This document shows, one piece after another, positions 33,601 through 45,095 of a DNA stretch of 64,000 bases. This DNA is from Galeopsis tetrahit (lineage: Eukaryota > Streptophyta > Magnoliopsida > Lamiales > Lamiaceae). Positions within the stretch are counted from its first letter, which is position 1. Every line of letters starts with the position of its first letter. Made by a program: the position numbers and the translations under genes. The DNA is taken from the NCBI GenBank assembly GCA_963675135.1, contig OY776131.1, positions 36,727,381 to 36,791,380 of the forward strand, read 5' to 3'. The notes beneath the pieces are model-generated. The model was not told the origin of the DNA. It saw only the letters and a program-made list of their open reading frames with translations, and ran no database searches.

Positions 33601-34547
33601 CCTGCTTCTGTTGCTGCGTTTTGGAGCGCGAACATTTTGTTCTCAAGGTCCCGTTTCAGAGATCTGAATTTAGAGTCTACAGATTTCCCCCAGTCAGCTA
33701 GTGTTCTCTGCCTGTAGCTTGCAGTCTATTAGTTATCGAGAGATCAGCGAAGCTGTCCCAACAGTTCTTTATGATCATCTTCAGGTCCGGTTCCTCGAGC
33801 CACCTATTTTCAAACCTGAATATCTTATAGTGGGATCGCAAGGGGGTCGGGTGAGTGTCCAGCAGGATAGGGGTGTGGTCGGAGATTAGGGCCACCAGGT
33901 TGGTTAACGTTGATGTTGGGTGACGGGCGTGCCAATTCGGACTCCCCATGGCTCTATCTAAGCGTTGTTCAACGATGTGTCTAGGGTTTCGTCCACGGTG
34001 CCAAGTATATTGGTGCCCTTGGAGGGGAACGTCGAATAAATGACAATCTTGAATTGGTTCCTGGAACCCGTTAAACATATGTCGGGGTTAGGGGAGTCGA
34101 CCTCTTTTATCAGCCGGGGTCAGTAGGTCATTATAGTCGCCAATGCAAATCCATGGTAGGACATTATTGGTTGCAATTAATAGATCGAAGCAAGTTCCAA
34201 GAGAGTTGACGTCTATGGCGTTCCAGGAAACCATAGTAGCCTGTGAGCAGCCATGGTCCATTTTCATCTACAATTTGTAAGTTAATATGGTTGTTAGAAT
34301 AGTTTAAAACAGAGCAGGTCATATTATTATTCCAGAAAATAGATAATCCGCCACTATGGCCGGTACAATCAATGGAAAAACAAGAGGAAAATTTAAGTTG
34401 GACGTGAACGGATTTTAGTCTAATGCCATGCGAGAGAGTTTCACATAGGAAGACAATGCCAGGCTTACGAGCTCGAACGAGCTCACACAATGCCGGAACT
34501 GCAGTTGGTTGGCCCAAACCTCTGCAGTTCCAACTAAGGATTTTCAT
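30601..34547 (-). pseudogene. LINE ORF2: endonuclease, reverse transcriptase, zf-RVT, RNase H
   Basis: It begins MKILSWNCRGLG at 34547 (EEP endonuclease; LCETL, later SDHTPI at about 33880). RT runs about 33635-32145: YWLKDGD, LIPKIDSP, LRPISLCNVVYK, GLRQGDPMSPYLF and the active-site LLFVDDNLLF at about 32490. A zf-RVT domain follows (31479-31102; CVMC...H...C), then an RNase H-like end (30867-30601; VEGDAKVVVDAI). The endonuclease is broken near 34164, RT near 32800 and 32440, and other shifts follow, so no intact protein can be made. Confidence 0.85.
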
Positions 34548-35701
34548 GGCTCCCGACTGACCTCCGAACCGGGGCCAACCGATAAAAAATGGTCGGTGTC
34601 GTCCTGGTTGTGAACATGGGTCTTGCCGAGTTTGATGTTCTGTCTCTTTCTCTTCCTTAGTTCCAGAACCGCAGTGTCATCCCCAAATTCCTCTTCTTGA
34701 GTGTCTTGCGGGTCAAAAATGGGATTGGAAATAATTGCCCCTTTGTTCGCTTGATTGGTATTGATGTTGGTAGCAATGGGACCTTGACCGCGTGAAGTAT
34801 GGGTTGTAACGCCCATAATTTCTTCTCATTGATTGTCGCCCTCAGAATTGGTTTGATTCCGTAGTTTGTGTAACCGTTCTTGTCTTGATTGTTTGTAACG
34901 GTATCTCCCTCCATTTTTGCTGATTGTTCGCCCTCCCCGAATTCCAACCACAACCATTTCTCGCCGGCAAGTGTTGGTTTGCGCCTGTTCGGCACGACTA
35001 TCTACGTGTCCCATTTGAAGTCCTCTTTTTCGGCTTTGGCATCGAATCTGTCCACACAGAAATGCACCGTGTAGTCCAGGAGTCCGCAGTAGAAGCAGAA
35101 ACTGGTAAGGCGTTCGCATTTGAACTTGATTTTGGTTGGTGCTTGCCCCAAATTCGAGTCTTATTTTCTTGGCTTTCTTGAGTGGTTTTGAGACATCAAT
35201 GGCTACCCAGATGCGCATATATTTCATCCACGAGGCTCCTCGGTTTGATTCATCGTACTCCATAAATCGGCCAATGAAATCGCCTAGAGCTTGTCCTATT
35301 TGGTCCGAGAAGTAACCGACTGGTATTTCATGTATTTGAACCCAGAACGAAACAGTAAGTAGGGGAACTTGTGAGGGAGTTTCTCCCCGTAGCAGTTGGT
35401 GAAGGATTAATAAGTTGTTGCCCATGTGCCATGGGCCTCCATCTACTATTCTTTTGTAATCTATCATGTGATTAAATTGGAAGAGGAATCGTCCGCCTCC
35501 TACATTCGAGATAGTCATTCCTCGTGCCGGTTTCCAGAGGCTAGCAATTCTTCTTCTTGTGAGATTGAATGAGAGGTTGGGCTCCGTGATAAATCGCCCC
35601 AGTAGACTGAGGTGGGCGCCCCCGCCCCTTGATATTTCATTGAGGCCAGGGGCGAGTAGCATCTCAGTCTATTCGTCGTCATTGATATTGAGGTTCTCCA
35701 T
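34544..35701 (-). pseudogene. LINE ORF1: DUF4283-type RNA-binding protein
   Basis: The likely start MENLNINDDE is at 35701, followed at once by a TAG (35671..35669) and then the main frame from 35662 (LGRFITEPN, FLFQFNHMIDYKRI, GGPWHMGNNLLIL, IPVGYFS; DUF4283). A zinc-knuckle region is readable in another frame at about 35130-35070 (CFYCGLL...C) with its His lost, so there is a frameshift near 35140. The end (34816-34544) terminates in TGA overlapping the ORF2 ATG (ATGA, 34547..34544). Confidence 0.75.
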
Positions 35702-36194
35702 TGTAATGGTTTGTGTGTTGTTATAACTGTGTTGAGAGATGAATAAATAGGATAACTGGCTTTGAGAATCTGCCCAAATCGGATCTGTTGAATAAATGGG
35801 GGGATTTGCCAAGATATGTGAATCAATTTCTGATAGGACATAATGATGTCCTATTATACAGAACTGATCCCTACAGAACACTCATTCCTAATCACTGACA
35901 TGACTTGGATTGAAATCAGAAGAGAGGTTTTCAAGATCTGAATCAGACCTGATTATCCTATTTTTGTAGGCGATTTCTAAAAATCCAGATATGAAATTAT
36001 CATTTTCTGGACCTGTTATGCTGATTTTTAATAAGTCATCACCTATGCACATATATGAATGTAATTCTTTTCTGAGTTCACAGCTCTTGATATCTCATCC
36101 AAGTGGGTCTCACTACCGTACTATAGTACTATTTCTGCAAATAACATAATACCATGTAGGTGTGAAATTCTCTCTTCATTCAAAATTAATAACA

Positions 36195-36540
36195 GAATGC
36201 CAGTGTAGTACAATGGCGTGGTGCGGTCCCCCAAAGGTAAACCCTAGATTCCGTAATTACCATATTTCCCTCAAACTATTAAGGTATATAAACTTCATTC
36301 TTGCTATTTTTAAAGGTTAAGTTATTTTTTTCCTCTACACACGTAATTCTCTCTCTCTCAATATACATCCATTATTCATTCTTTTGGGATGGTTGCTGAC
36401 TTGAGCGTCGGGGGCCGTCGTCGGAGCCCTCTCTGGCCCGATTTTTATGCAGGTCAACTAGTTCGTAGACCAGAACGTCCGAGCTCCGTCTCTCTCAGAG
36501 GTGAACGGAAATTGGTCTCATCAAATGGCGCCGTCTGTGG
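36195..36540 (+). mobile_element. LTR end and primer-binding site of a lost gypsy element
   Basis: TGGCGCCGTCTGTGG at 36526-36540 is a primer-binding site common in plant gypsy elements. It is preceded by LTR-like sequence ending CTCATCA, with a TATATAA motif at about 36283 and a CT-rich leader. No gag or pol follows; the 3' side dissolves into unrelated sequence. The 36389-36574 ORF spans LTR and PBS and is not a gene. Confidence 0.5.
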
Positions 36541-38980
36541 AAAATCCGAGCTGAGGCGTGAGGATCTCCGGTAGCTTGGGATGATACGTTCCAGCTCATA
36601 ATCCCTGGATTCAGGGCTGATTTCAGATATCTTTTCCTACAAATGAAAAGAAACGTAAATAGACGAAAGGGCATTTTCTCTCCAAATTTTCTGAAACCCA
36701 TCACCGTTTCACATGGCTTCCGGCGTCTCCAGTTCGCCACTACAAATTGCTACCTTCAAGCGGCCCCCAAAGCCGCTCTCAATTTCTGATTATTCGCGGC
36801 GACCACCGATCCATCGATTAGAGTCGTAGCTTTATTGTAGCGGCGCCTCTCTGCTGCCGTCGCTCGCTGATGTGAAACTTAGCAGCGCCACCCGGTTGCC
36901 AGAAACCCCCAGCAATGGCCTACTCCGATGAGCCCGGGCCCTCCTCAATTTTGTGCTCCAGGCATCTCCAATTTCTGGACCCACCGAGCCAACTCACTCT
37001 GAGTTAGGCGAGTTGAACCACTGCAGAATGCAGATCCTTCGCTGGTGGCGCCACCCTCATCGAGTCTTTGGACGCTCGTGCACGAACTGCCGGCGTAGCT
37101 TCACCATTGAATAGCTGCGCATAGGGGCAGGGCTCGATTGTCCCCAAAACGGAAAACTCGAATTCGGAATCTGCAGTCTGAAAATCCAGAAAACTTCCAA
37201 ATCCGAGGATAAGGATAATTTTATTCTTAGCTTTCCATTTCTAATTTTTCGTTTAGCTAGGTGTCTGGAATCCTAACACATTGGCTCTTTTTCCTATTCG
37301 TGTATCTGGTTGGGTTTATTCGTTAATGAGTACAACCTAATCCCAAGAAAATCGAGCTCTTCCTCGATTCAACCTTTAATTAAATATGCACAGAGACACT
37401 ATATTGTGGACTGGAATTTGGTGTACTAGTTATAAGAGTGAATCACGGGCAAGCCCCTTAATTTTATCACAGGATGAAGCTAAAAAAAAAAAAAGCAATT
37501 AATTCTTCTGCCTTGGTGGCTCGTTTCACCTACCCTGGGCTTGAGCAGAGGAGTTGGAATTGTGCAAGAACTCAGAGGGCTCAACCTTCATATTCCTGGC
37601 CTCCCTTATCCCAAAGTTTCGGAAGTTTTGGATATGTGTAACAAAATTTGAGGTGCTATCTCTTCAAACCCACTTACTACTTTTACATATAACTATGCTT
37701 TCACGAGGCAACTGAGCTGAATTGATTTTGTGAATGCGTGGATATGCCATTTTGATTGTGTGTGTCAGCCAATTTTGTTGGTGTTGTGATAGCTTGATCT
37801 TGGATTTTCGAATATATAATTTCCCCTATTGGAAAACTAGAACATGTATTGCTTAATAAATTTGATTTTGTGCCATGAAGATGTGTTATATCTATGTTGA
37901 GAAACTTCATATCTTCATGCTTGAAAGATCTCTGCCTCTTGGTATAAATCTTGAATTGTATAGTTATGTCAGATTTTCTCACAACACAACTGTGAAAATA
38001 TAAAGTAGTAAGAAGAACAAAAGTGAAAATGAACACACTGAACACACAATTCAATTAATAGATACGATCACACTCAATTAATAAACATATGAATGCATCA
38101 ACACGACGATGACCACAAAGAAAATAATAAAACTGATGCAATATTATGCGGGTTTCTTCCTCAATTCTCCACTCATTTAAGTTTCTAAATATATTTTTTA
38201 TTTTTAATTAGATTATGTTATTAATTAGTCTTAAAAAATAATATACAACTTTAAAAAACTTGTAACAAACCAAATATCATTGTTATAAATCAAATTAAAG
38301 CTAGAAATTAAGCATGTCATAATCATACATTTATACTCAAATTAGAAAAAAAAAATTTGATTTTTTTTAGTTTAGTTTTTGTTTTCGATTTTTTTTTTCC
38401 TAAATTTTGGTCATTTTTTTTAAAAAAAAAACTAAAATTTTTATTTCATAATTTATTTTTGAGTTTCATATTTTTTTTTATATTCCTTATTTTTTTTAAG
38501 TTAAAAAATAGAATAATATTTGACTTCGTGGTGATTCATTGGTGACTCAATAATCAGTATATAATTATAATTTTAATGAGTTGTATTTTAATTTAATTGA
38601 TAAAATGGTAATATAGTTTTTTACATGTATTTTTCTTTTAAAAAAATTGGGGGGTGAAGTTAATAAAAAAGAGGGTAAATAACTAATAAATTGGATTTAG
38701 TTACATGTATGTAACTTGTACGCCTAAAAGAAGGGAGTGTGGACTTATTAAAAAAAGAGAGTAAATAGAAAATTGGATGCAGTTACATGTATGTAACTGG
38801 TACACATAAGTATTTACCATGAATTTTTGGAATGCTTTTACAAATTTTAGATTGGTCTTTGTTGTTCATGGTTCGAAGAAAGAAGACGATTAAAAGGTTG
38901 TTATGAAGAACTTCTTACACACATCGAGAGTGCACGTGAGTGCAACCAACCAAAATCAATCCACATAGATAATTAAAGCA
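36541..38980. other. Spacer without supported genes
   Basis: 36541-37500 is GC-richer and probably the leader of the LTR element at 36195. 37500-38980 is AT-rich with long T runs. I see no gene, although the minus-strand frame 38054-37701 is open for 117 codons. Confidence 0.5.
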
Positions 38981-39229
38981 AAAAAAAAAAAAAACTGCCA
39001 CGTCGGATGTGATCGGAAACGTGACCCGAAATACTAGATTTCTATACGATTTTTTTTTAATTGCAAGTTGTAGTACCAAAATCAAAGTGTAAAAGTTAAT
39101 AGAACAAAGGTAGATTGCCTATGAAATTGAATCTATATAAGAAATTGAGTTGAACAAGTTAACGGTCAACCATTAACCGTTGACTTTTCTCTTCCTCTCT
39201 TTTTTTTTTTTTTTTTTTTTGGTAATTTT

Positions 39230-39640
39230 TTTTGTTTTACAGTTTTTAATTGTAGCGACTTACATTTTTTAAAATAATTTTTTCAGTTATATTGACGTAC
39301 ACTTTTTGGTAATGTTATATTGCGTTTTTTAGTTATATAGACGTGCATTTTTCAGTAATATTGTGTTGCACTTTTCAGTTATAATAACTTACACTTTTCA
39401 TTAAATATTGTGTTGCACTTTTCAGTTATACTGACTTGCACTTTTTAAAATAATATTGTATTGCACTTTTCAATAATATTATGTTTCACTTTTTAGTTAT
39501 AAATTTATAATGACTTACATTTTTCATTAAAAACTGTGTCGCGCTTTTCAATTATAGTGACTTACGTTTTTTAAGAAAAAATGTGTTGCACTTTTTAGTT
39601 ATAATACTTACACTTTTTCAGAAAAAAATATACAAAATAA
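39230..39640. repeat. Minisatellite of TTGCACTTTTCAGTTATA-type units
   Basis: About seven imperfect units of 45-60 bp with alternating TGTTGCACTTTT and GACTTACACTTTT cores. The units differ by small indels. Upstream of SAUR-A4. No gene. Confidence 0.7.
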
Positions 39641-39719
39641 AAATAAAAATTAAAGCTGACTTGGTCAACTATAAGGAATCGAGTCTATATATAAGACCAA
39701 CCTAGGACAAGTGGTAAAA

Positions 39720-40165
39720 GACGGTAACTTATTATGTTGCCATGCGGATACGAATTAAAGGAAAAAAAATATAAAATTAATTGCCATCTGATGTGATCGG
39801 AATTGTGACCGGTAGAATCAGGTTACCTGGCAAAAATTTCAAATAAATTGTAAGATACTGATTACTGAACCAAAATCAAAGTGTTATAGTTAATAGGTCC
39901 AAATTCGAAATGGTTGTAAGTTAAAAAATTGCATTTTCTTTAATAATAATATTCAAAATTAATGCTTTCTTCCCTAACCAAATGAGCATGGTAATCAATA
40001 TATTTATAATACTAAGAATTAGGTAACCAAGCAAAGTTTGCCAATTTTGTCATCCAATTGATTTTACGTTGGGCCTTGAAGGCAATGTTGCTCAAGTTGG
40101 TAGGAAACAATGTGTTCAATCCACAAACCTTGCTTAAAATCATAATGAAGGTTGACAGACAAATC
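39720..40165. repeat. Upstream spacer of A4, paralogous to that of A2
   Basis: Collinear with about 7400-7900 (for example AAACAATGTGTTCAATCCAC), with an additional diverged copy of its left part at 38990-39115. No gene. Confidence 0.65.
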
Positions 40166-40234
40166 CATGTGATGTGAGTATCATTTGCCACCACATATCC
40201 ACTTGCTAATCAATTTCTTGATGCCCTATATATA
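40166..40234 (+). promoter_or_regulatory. Promoter of SAUR-A4 (one E-box deleted)
   Basis: CATGTG at 40166-40171 runs straight into GATGTG; the second E-box and spacing of the A2 promoter are deleted. TATATATA at 40227-40234. Confidence 0.55.
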
Positions 40235-40355
40235 ATTAATATACAACACATATCTGAAATTCAACCAGAAACAAGTCTTCAAGCTATATTACCTTCTCAA
40301 CTTTCAAATATATCACCCTGCAGAAAGATTTTCAGAAAGATTCATTTATACTAAA

Positions 40356-40622
40356 ATGGCAATCCGCCAAATGCTGAGACGATCATTATCCAGTGAAAGA
40401 AGATCAGCGGAAGTCCCAAAGGGCCATTTTGCTGTTTATGTTGGAGAGAATGAGAAGAAGAGATTTGTAATTCCAGTATCATACTTGAACCATCCTTCGT
40501 TTCAAGGATTGCTAATTCAAGCTGAAGAAGAATTTGGGTTCCATCATCCAATGGGTGGCCTCACCATCCCTTGCAGTCAGGATTTATTCGTTGATCTCGT
40601 CTCTGGATTGAGCAGAACATGA
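40356..40622 (+). CDS. SAUR-like auxin-responsive protein, copy A4
   Basis: An 88-residue A-type SAUR, MAIRQMLRR to LFVDLVSGLSRT. Gly replaces Glu in FQGLLIQ (FQELL in all others). At the nucleotide level the first half is identical to A2 and the second half, from about 40523, is identical to A1, so it looks like a gene-conversion mosaic. Convergent to B4 with two SAUR relics between. Confidence 0.9.
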   Translation: MAIRQMLRRSLSSERRSAEVPKGHFAVYVGENEKKRFVIPVSYLNHPSFQGLLIQAEEEFGFHHPMGGLTIPCSQDLFVDLVSGLSRT

Positions 40623-41116
40623 TCTACATGATATGTAAAGTAGTGCATAGTTTTGTAAATTAGTTTACCTTAGAAATGTAAGTTATAGATAACCATTCTC
40701 AGATGCAGAAAGCATTTTTGAATTGAGTTGTTACCATTAATTCTATACATACTCAACAAGCCCTTTCTATTCTTGTCACTACTCCATTTATTTTTGAGGT
40801 TCTTTTCAAGAAAAGAAAAGTATTTTCACTATCTGATAGTCTCCAACACCTGTTCTATGGTTGTCAATTTGTCATTTTTAAGTCCATAATTCTATAATAC
40901 ATGCTTTTATATTTTTAAATCGATATATAGATAGCAAACTCTGTACTGATAATGCTTCTTTACAAATATATGCTTCTATAGATAGCAAATTCCATAATTC
41001 TATAATTCATCTTATAATGCTTCTATACAAACATGAAATTAAATCACTGGAGAAAATTGTTGTATTGTTGATAATGAGTAATTCTTGACATTTAACATAC
41101 ATTTGTATTTCTAACT
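40623..41116. other. A4 3' flank
   Basis: Matches the A1 and A2 3' flanks to about 40930, then an AT-rich stretch with short local repeats (GATAGCAAA, CTTCTATA). No gene. Confidence 0.5.
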
Positions 41117-41212
41117 AGTCTACAAAAATGTGGTCTTCTAAAAATATATGACTCTTATGTTCTGGTGAAGCCAGAGATATATTCAAGCCAATTCTTGATT
41201 ACAAATCTCACA
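41117..41212 (-). pseudogene. Relic of a B-type SAUR 3' end
   Basis: The sequence CTAGTCTACAAAAATGTGGTC and the following bases match the 3' flank of B1-B4. On the minus strand the last codons read ISGFTRT and stop (about 41182-41160); upstream codons are degraded by shifts and a TGA. Only about 17 codons remain. Confidence 0.6.
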
Positions 41213-41256
41213 AAATTTTATAGAAATTTCCTATTTCAACACTGCTTTTTACAAAA

Positions 41257-41500
41257 ATAGCCATCCGCCAAATGTTGAGACGATCTTTATCCAGCGAAAG
41301 AAGATCAGCTCAAGTCCCAAAAGGCCATTTGGCGGTTTACATTGGCCAGAATGAAAAGAAGCACTATGTAATTCCAGTATCATACTTGAACCACCCTTCA
41401 TTTCAAGAATTGTTATTTGAAGTAGAAGAGGAATTCGAGTTTCATCATCCGGTGGGCCTCACCATTACTTGATGTCATCTGTGGAATGAGTAGAACATGA
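41257..41500 (+). pseudogene. B-like SAUR pseudogene (start lost, internal deletion)
   Basis: ATA at 41257-41259 replaces the start codon; the next ATG is Met5 at 41272. The core is readable (KGHLAVYIGQNEKKHYVIPVSYL, B-type LAVYIG). After HHPVGLTIT a deletion of about 23 bp creates a stop at 41470-41472. The tail continues in another frame as DVICGMSRT to 41500. There is no TATA box in the 150 bp upstream. The strand is opposite to every other B gene. Confidence 0.75.
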
Positions 41501-41660
41501 TGACAAGATTGTGCTCGTGGATAGACATGAATACTGCCCGATGCTGTGCGAAACCACCTCCTCCTGGTTCACTATGACAGTTGACCACATTCTTCTGGCA
41601 CCTCTACCTGTGATTTGGGTCATTCCAAATCGCAAATAGGGCGTTCTACTCACTGGAGAA
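41501..41660. repeat. Short dispersed repeat fragment
   Basis: GTGCTCGTGGATAGACATGA and the bases after it recur at 46987-47035, next to a dispersed repeat. Nothing coding is supported. Confidence 0.4.
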
Positions 41661-42200
41661 AATGGTTGTATTGTTAATAATACTTCCTAAACTAAAAGTT
41701 TGATGAAATGAAACATTAGAACATGAAAAATCACATGACCTGTTTTCAAATAATACTAACTGATGTTTATCAGATCCAACTTTTTTCATTTATTAAAAAA
41801 TAAAAACCAACTATCTTAGAGGGGACTTAATAGCCAGCTTATGACAGACAGCTTGATATGATGCTAGAGAAATCACCGTTTTTACTGAAAAATTACACTA
41901 AAATGGAAGGATTTGGGATTACGAATTTTAAAGTCAGAGTCCATATCCATTGCACATGTTAATTTGGATTAGAGTTGATAAATGAACTTTTAAAGATGAG
42001 CATATCTAAAATTCTAGTATTTTAGCCAAGTGGATTTGTAGTTAAACACATTCCAGCAGGTGGAAGCCATTAAAAGGAAAAAGGCCTAAGAACTGAGAGA
42101 TCATCAATATGAATGTAATATTCTTTATCATTGAATCTACATTTGTTTTTCTAACTAGTCTACGACTACAAGAATGTGGTCTTCTAAAAAAATATGAATC

Positions 42201-42467
42201 TCATGTTCTGGTGATGTCAGAGATGAGATCAATGAACAAATCCTGACTACAAGGAATGGTGAGGCCACCCATTGGATGATGGAACCCGAATTCTTCTTCA
42301 GCTTGAAATAACAACTCTTGAAATGAAGGATGGTTCAAGTATGTTACTGGAATTACAAAACGCTTCTTCTCATTCTCCCCAATGTAAACAGCCAAATGGC
42401 CTTTCGGGACTTCAGCTGATCTCCTTTCACTGGACAAAGATCGTCTCAACATTTGGCGGATGGCCAT
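42201..42467 (-). CDS. SAUR-like auxin-responsive protein, copy B4
   Basis: An 88-residue B-type SAUR from ATG 42467. The N-terminus is MAIRQMLRR (Met at position 6, like A and C, where B1-B3 have Ile). Core KGHLAVYIGE, Thr for Ser in PVTYLN, tail LFIDLISDITRT. Divergent to the displaced C4 promoter region. Confidence 0.92.
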   Translation of the reverse strand: MAIRQMLRRSLSSERRSAEVPKGHLAVYIGENEKKRFVIPVTYLNHPSFQELLFQAEEEFGFHHPMGGLTIPCSQDLFIDLISDITRT

Positions 42468-42576
42468 TTTGTATCAAGTAAATCTTGCTGGTTGAAATCT
42501 AAAAAAAATTATGAAAATTGTTGTGAAACAAATGAAAGCTTTGGAGGAATTGTTGCTGGTTGTAGTTGACGAATGT

Positions 42577-42632
42577 GTATATATAGATGAACAAGGAGAG
42601 TTTAGAAACAAAAGCACATGGAGAGTAACATG
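42577..42632 (-). promoter_or_regulatory. Promoter of SAUR-B4
   Basis: CATGTT (42632..42627) and CATGTG (42620..42615), 12 bp apart; TATATATA at about 42578-42585. Confidence 0.6.
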
Positions 42633-42800
42633 GATTTGTCTTCCAACAAGCATTAATATTTAATTTAAGCCAACAAAAAATGTGTGATTGAAAAATATTG
42701 TATACTACCAACTCTGCCAAAATAGCCCTTAAACGACCCTACTTGGTTTCAATTTACTTTCCCAGTTCAGTTCAGATCAAAAGCACACATAAAAAATGTT

Positions 42801-43283
42801 AGATCATAACTGGTTGAAATTTCCAACGTTTGAAAATCTATCAAGTGGCCTTATAGTCTTATACTCCATGGTATTGGTAGGACAACATTAACTTGGCCCA
42901 CCATGTGAAATATAGTTCATTATTACGTTCTTTGTTTTATCCTTTTCAGATAATCTTGAAATATAGTACGATACTTTGGCTACCAGTACTATATCAAGAT
43001 TCACTATACTTCAAGATAATCTTGAAATATAGTACGATATCTTGGTAGGGCAAAAATGAATTGAAAAGTCTTATGAAGTAGCTAGTTTGATTGAAGACTT
43101 ATTAATGGTTAAAGTGAGAGAAGCCAAAGTAAAAGATTATTATGAATAGTCCACTAGATAGAATTAAGTGGGTTGAAAAACAATTGAGAGGAGGAGGAGG
43201 CATGCCATTTACTCTGTACCATTGATTTCTGTGGGGTCTTATGAGTTCTCTTCATTTCAGTCCACATTTTCGTTTTTAAACAT
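42801..43283. repeat. First copy of a duplicated B4/C4 intergenic segment
   Basis: Near identical to 49199-49660 (for example CAGATAATCTTGAAATATAG), and contains its own internal repeat around TAGTACGATA. It breaks at 43283 within TTTTTAAACATATC, where the gypsy fragment begins. The second copy continues into the C4 promoter. Confidence 0.75.
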
Positions 43284-43590
43284 ATCGATGCGTCGCAATG
43301 AAGGGCAAATGGAAGAGAGAAATCCGGAAGGACGAGGAGTGGGGATGTCGTCAATTTCGTCTTAATTGTTGCAAATGCTCCAATGAAATGGGGCTGCGGT
43401 CATGCAGTCTGTGATCGGCGCCATGATGGTACTAAAATGTGGGATGAAACGCCTATAGAGTGAAGCTACACCGTGAAAACTTCGGGCCTCCGTTGGCGTG
43501 CGCGGTGTGGGCCATTCACATATAACCGCAACTTTTTGTGTGTCCATGCCAATGCCCACCGCGGAGATTGTGTAGCCTGGAAACAAAATA
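43284..43590 (-). pseudogene. RT C-terminus and truncated RNase H of the second gypsy element
   Basis: After a stop following the RT frame, the connection domain is readable (EWPTPRTPTEARSFHG, YRRFIPHFS), then a shift and DFSLPFALHCDAS, where element homology ends. Confidence 0.7.
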
Positions 43591-43607
43591 GAGGTCTGGC
43601 CAAAAGA

Positions 43608-45095
43608 TCATTTCGCGGACGCAGCAAACAATTTTTCCGTCTGAAGGATAGAGAGCACTTCGCGTAGGTGGCGAACATGATCTTGGGGCGATTTACTGTA
43701 GACGAGGATGTCGTCGAAGTAAACCACGACACAAACACCCAATAACGGCCTTAGAACTTGGGTCATGAATCGCATAAATGTGCTTGGGGCATTGGACATG
43801 CCAAACGGCATGACTAACCACTCGAAAAGGCCTTCCCGAATCTTGAACGCGGTTTTCCATTCATTGCCAGGGTTTATCCGGATTTGGTGGTAGCTTGCTT
43901 TCAAGTCCAGATTAGAAAATATGGAGGCTCCACTTAGCTGGTCCAACAGATCATCTAGGAGAGGAATGGGAAAGCGGTAACGGACTGTGATTTTGTTAAT
44001 GGCTCGGCTATCAACGCACATGCGCCATGATTTGTCCTTCTTTGGAATGAGTAGAACGGGAACTGCACACGGTCTGAGTCTCTCGCGGACGAAGCCCTTA
44101 GAAAGAAGATCCGTGACTTGGCGGTGTAATTCATCATGCTCCGCGGGGCTCATTCGATAATGAGGGCGGTTCGACAGTGAAGCGCCTGGCACTAGGTCGA
44201 CCCGGTGTTGGATGTCGCGCAAAGGGGGCAAGCCCAGTGGTAAATCCTCCGGAAAGACATCTTGAAATTCTTGTAGTAAAGACGGAATTTCAGTAGACGA
44301 AGTAGTATGAACAATGATATCATGGCCAATTAACATAAGGAAAAAGGGGGCCGATTGTAGATCATGTAAAAATTGAAGGGCTGAAAGCAACACAACCTGG
44401 TTTGGCAGAGGGGATGGGTTTGGCGAACGAGGGACAAACGGCAGCAGGACGATACGGACGCCTTCGAACACAAAGTTGTATGTGTTTTTGCGGCCGTCAG
44501 GAATAACACATCTGCCGTATTGCCATGGGTGGCCTAGCAACAAATGGCAGACGTCCATGGGAACCACGTCGCACCATACGTCGTCGCGATAAGAAGAGCC
44601 GATCGACAAATGGACCAATACCCGGGCATTAACCAAAACAGATGTGCCCTGTTGCAACCATGCGACGTTGTATGGCTTCGGATGAGGTTCGCAGGTGAGG
44701 GCGAGTTTCTGGACCGCGCTGTCCACAATGACGTTCTCGCAAGCTTCCGAGTCGATGATGAAGTGGAAAATTTTCCCCACCATCGTATACGAAGAATGAA
44801 ATAAAGAAGTACGTTGAGCCGTTGGTGTGTCCACCCTGGGAGCCAAGCACGTCCGACGAACTATCAAGGCCTGGCCCTCATCAGCTGGTACCAATTCCTC
44901 GCGGAAATCATCGATAGGGTCGGTGTCAAACATCGGATGACCGTCGTACCCGGCATCGTCGACCACCAGTGCGCGCTTTAGGCAGGCATTGGCCCGATGA
45001 CCGAAACTACCACACGAAAAGTAGGATCTAGGCGTCGGGCGAACATGTGCGGGTGAAGATTGCGGAGGAAGGGGAGACCGTGGGCCGGTTGCCAA
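43608..45095 (-). pseudogene. Protease-reverse transcriptase of the second gypsy element
   Basis: A 495-codon open frame. A knuckle (CGSFGHRANAC) has lost its first Cys (YFSCGS). The protease-like part has IIDSEAC where a DSG/DTG motif is expected. RT is well kept: MCVDSRAINKI, FSNLDLKASYHQIRI, FEWLVMPFGM and an intact VVYFDDILVYSK. The frame stops right after the RT palm. Upstream gag is in another frame. Confidence 0.8.

Larger units (their letters stand above)
30510..35880 (-). mobile_element. LINE (non-LTR) retrotransposon, decayed
   Basis: The minus strand carries ORF1 (DUF4283/zinc knuckle), ORF2 (endonuclease, RT, zf-RVT, RNase H) and a terminal poly(A), seen as a T-run at 30510-30525. 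The order and the RNase H tail fit plant L1-like LINEs. The 5' boundary near 35880 is an estimate and I could not find target duplications. Many stops and shifts. Confidence 0.85.

Noticed and set aside
36389..36574. 61-codon frame over GC-rich sequence
   Set aside because: It spans an LTR end and a primer-binding site; no domain.
37701..38054. 117-codon minus-strand frame with a hydrophobic N-terminus
   Set aside because: No recognisable domain, AT-driven composition, no promoter or conserved copy; not strong enough to call a gene.
41465..41653. 62-codon minus-strand frame after the SAUR relic
   Set aside because: It overlaps a repeat fragment also found at 46988 and the SAUR relic tail; no domain.
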